Source: Ruminococcaceae bacterium UBA5401
GTDB lineage: Bacteria > Bacillota > Clostridia > Oscillospirales > Acutalibacteraceae
Assembly (NCBI GenBank): GCA_002409675.1
Contig: DHOB01000009.1
Span: forward strand, 5,325 to 11,175
Length of the DNA: 5,851 nucleotides
Direction of reading: 5' to 3'
In this document: in pieces, positions 3,638 to 5,851 of the stretch
Position numbering within the stretch: the first letter of the stretch is position 1
How the letters are laid out: each line of letters opens with the position of its first letter
Translations under genes and position numbers: made by a program
The notes under the pieces: generated by a model
Seen by the model: the letters and a program-made list of their open reading frames with translations, nothing else
Told to the model about the DNA's origin: nothing
Databases searched by the model: none

Positions 3638-5851
3638 ATGGTGAATGTCAAACCGGTAAAGGTCGGCAAGAATACCCGAATGAGCTTCGCCCGGATCGAT
3701 GAGGTCCTGGATATGCCGAATCTGATAGAGATACAGAAGAAATCCTATCAGTGGTTTCTGGACGAAGGCCTGAAGGAAGTGTTCCGGGAAGTTTCCGGCA
3801 TTACCGACTATACCGGCAACCTCGTGCTGGACTTTGTCGATTACAAGCTGGATACCGACAAGCCGAACTACAGCGTGGAGGAGTGCAAGGTCCGGGACGC
3901 CACTTATTCTGCTCCGCTGCGCGTGACGGCGCGGCTGCTCAATAAGGAAAGCGGCGAAATCAAGGAATCGGAAGTCTATATGGGCGACTTCCCCCTGATG
4001 ACGGACAGCGGCACATTCATCATGAACGGCGCGGAGCGCGTGATTGTTTCCCAGCTGGTCCGCTCGCCGGGCGTCTATTATAAAATGGAGTACGACAAGA
4101 CCGGCAAGGAGCTGTACAGCACCACGGTGATCCCGAACCGCGGCGCGTGGCTGGAGTACGAGACCGACGCCAACGACGTCTTTTACGTGCGCATCGACAA
4201 GAACCGCAAAATCCCGGTCACGGTGTTCATCCGGGCGCTGGGCCTCGGCACGGACCAGCAGATTCTGGATTTCTTCGGCAACGACGACCGCATGACCGCC
4301 ACCATCGAGAAGGACCCCTGCAAGAACATGGAGGAAGCCCTTTTCGAGATTTACCGCAAACTGCGGCCGAGCGAGCCCCCCACCATCGAGAGTGCGCAGG
4401 CCCACCTGAACGGCCTGTTTTTCGACGCCAGGCGCTACGACCTTTCCCGTGTCGGGCGCTACAAGTACAACAAGAAGCTGAACCTGGCCGGCCGCCTTGC
4501 AGGGCAGGTGCTCGCGCGCCCGGTCGCCGACCCCTCCACGGGCGAGGTGATGGCCGAGGCCGGCGCCACGGTTTCCCGCGCCCTTGCGGAAAAGATGGAC
4601 GACGCGGGCGTCACCTCGGTGACGGTGAAAGTCGAGGACGACAAAGAGGTGCGGGTCGTCTCCAACGGGATGGTCGACATCTCCAAATACGTCGATTTCG
4701 ACGCGAAGAAGGAATGCGGCATCCGGGAACGCGTGCGGTTCAGCGTGCTCAAGGAGATTCTGGATTCCTGCAAGACGGATGACGAGCGCAAGGAGCAGAT
4801 CGGCGCCCGGCGGGACGACCTCGTCCCCAGCCACATCACCGTCGACGACATCTTCGCCTCCATCAATTATCTGGACTGCCTGGCGATGGGCCTCGGCAAC
4901 CTGGACGACATCGACCATCTGGGCAACCGGCGCATCCGCTCGGTGGGCGAGCTGCTGCAGAACCAGTTCCGCATCGGCTTTTCCCGTCTGGAGCGCGTGA
5001 TCCGCGAGCGCATGACCCTGCAGGCGCAGGATCTGGAGACCCTCACGCCCCATTCGCTGATCAACATCCGCCCCGTCACGGCGGCCATCCGCGAGTTCTT
5101 CGGCTCCTCGCCCCTCTCGCAGTTCATGGACCAGACCAACCCCCTGGCGGAGCTCACGCACAAGCGCCGCCTCTCCGCGCTGGGGCCGGGCGGCCTTTCG
5201 CGGGACCGCGCCGGGTTCGAGGTCCGCGACGTGCACTACACCCACTACGGCCGCATGTGCCCAATCGAGACGCCGGAAGGCCCCAACATCGGCCTGATTT
5301 CCTACCTTGCGACCTTCGCCCGCATCAACGAGTACGGCTTCATCGAGGCGCCGTTCCGCCGCGTGGATAAAAAGACCGGCGTCGTCACCAAGGAAGTCGT
5401 CTATATGACGGCGGACGTCGAGGACAACTACGTCTGCGTGCAGGCCAACGAGCCGCTGGACGAGGAGGGGCATTTTCTGCACGCGAAGGTCAACGGCCGC
5501 TACCGCGACGAGTTCGTGGAGGTGGAGCGCGAGCGGGCGGACTTCATGGACGTTTCGCCCCGGATGGTCGTTTCCGTCGCGACGGCGATGATTCCGTTCC
5601 TGGAGCACGACGACGCGAACCGCGCGCTGATGGGCTCCAACATGCAGCGGCAGGCGGTTCCCCTGCTGAAGACCGAGGCCCCCATCGTCGGCACGGGCAT
5701 GGAGTACAAGGCGGGCGTGGATTCCGGCGTGTGCATCCTCGCCAAGCACGCCGGGATCGTGCGCAGCGTCTCCGCCGACGAAATCAAGGTCGGCACGGAA
5801 GACGGCCAGACCGACACCTACCACATTACCAAGTTTATGCGCTCCAACCAG
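3638..5851 (+). CDS. rpoB: DNA-directed RNA polymerase subunit beta (3' end missing)
   Basis: The first 738 residues of the RNA polymerase beta subunit; the frame is open to the last base, and the full protein should be about 1,200 residues or more. The beta subunit forms half of the active-site cleft and carries the rifampicin pocket. The N-terminus (MVNVKPVKVGKNTRMSF, then DMPNLIEIQKKSYQWFL) is the usual clostridial one. Protrusion and lobe occupy roughly residues 20-440, including GTFIMNGAERVIVSQLVRSPG. The fork/rifampicin region at 489-520 reads SQFMDQTNPLAELTHKRRLS, followed by MCPIETPEGPNIGLI (540-554). D498, H508 and S513 (E. coli D516, H526, S531) are wild type, suggesting rifampicin sensitivity. 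P492 replaces E. coli Q510. ATG 3638 is chosen for family agreement and GGAGTGA (3623-3629), 8 nt upstream; in-frame ATGs at 3617, 3524 and 3506 are less likely. rplJ/rplL are not upstream. Confidence 0.98.
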   Translation, partial: MVNVKPVKVGKNTRMSFARIDEVLDMPNLIEIQKKSYQWFLDEGLKEVFREVSGITDYTGNLVLDFVDYKLDTDKPNYSVEECKVRDATYSAPLRVTARLLNKESGEIKESEVYMGDFPLMTDSGTFIMNGAERVIVSQLVRSPGVYYKMEYDKTGKELYSTTVIPNRGAWLEYETDANDVFYVRIDKNRKIPVTVFIRALGLGTDQQILDFFGNDDRMTATIEKDPCKNMEEALFEIYRKLRPSEPPTIESAQAHLNGLFFDARRYDLSRVGRYKYNKKLNLAGRLAGQVLARPVADPSTGEVMAEAGATVSRALAEKMDDAGVTSVTVKVEDDKEVRVVSNGMVDISKYVDFDAKKECGIRERVRFSVLKEILDSCKTDDERKEQIGARRDDLVPSHITVDDIFASINYLDCLAMGLGNLDDIDHLGNRRIRSVGELLQNQFRIGFSRLERVIRERMTLQAQDLETLTPHSLINIRPVTAAIREFFGSSPLSQFMDQTNPLAELTHKRRLSALGPGGLSRDRAGFEVRDVHYTHYGRMCPIETPEGPNIGLISYLATFARINEYGFIEAPFRRVDKKTGVVTKEVVYMTADVEDNYVCVQANEPLDEEGHFLHAKVNGRYRDEFVEVERERADFMDVSPRMVVSVATAMIPFLEHDDANRALMGSNMQRQAVPLLKTEAPIVGTGMEYKAGVDSGVCILAKHAGIVRSVSADEIKVGTEDGQTDTYHITKFMRSNQ

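Noticed and set aside
3545..5824. 759-codon open frame on the minus strand, antisense to rpoB
   Set aside because: It lies opposite an unmistakable rpoB. Its Val/Asp/His/Arg-rich composition with no domain is what GC-rich codons give when read antisense; no ribosome-binding site or promoter supports it.

Overview
This window is GC-rich with G/C-heavy third codon positions, but its gene content is that of a low-GC-phylum lineage: a NiaR (3H-domain) niacin repressor, a NiaX-type ECF S-component, a MetA of the acetyl-CoA-using kind and a clostridial-looking RpoB. The best guess is a high-GC member of the Clostridia, in or near Oscillospiraceae/Ruminococcaceae. That is inference from protein character, not a database match.

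Layout. The 3' half of an ABC exporter gene (1-966, +) runs in from the left edge. niaR (1038-1595, +) follows 71 bp later. niaX (1674-2306, +) comes after a 78-bp gap holding a near-consensus promoter and a probable NiaR operator. metA (2390-3319, -) converges on niaX across an 18-bp perfect-stem bidirectional terminator. A 318-bp divergent intergenic region (3320-3637) carries a consensus sigma-A promoter facing rpoB, a minus-strand intrinsic terminator overlapping that promoter, a possible metA promoter, and a GC-rich structured rpoB leader. rpoB (3638 to the right edge, +) is cut off after 738 codons.

How the genes work together. niaR and niaX form a local niacin-salvage module: NiaR is expected to bind DNA when niacin is plentiful, and NiaX to capture niacin for a shared ECF energising module encoded elsewhere. 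metA makes O-acetylhomoserine for methionine synthesis. rpoB encodes the RNA polymerase beta subunit and here has its own promoter, with no rplJ/rplL immediately upstream. The ABC exporter has no evident link to the rest.

I see no mobile element, CRISPR array, tRNA or rRNA, and no clearly new system. The parts most worth a second look are regulatory: two promoters (niaX and rpoB) whose consensus TTGACA lies inside a hairpin that would be an intrinsic terminator on the opposite strand, and an attenuator-like arrangement in the metA leader.
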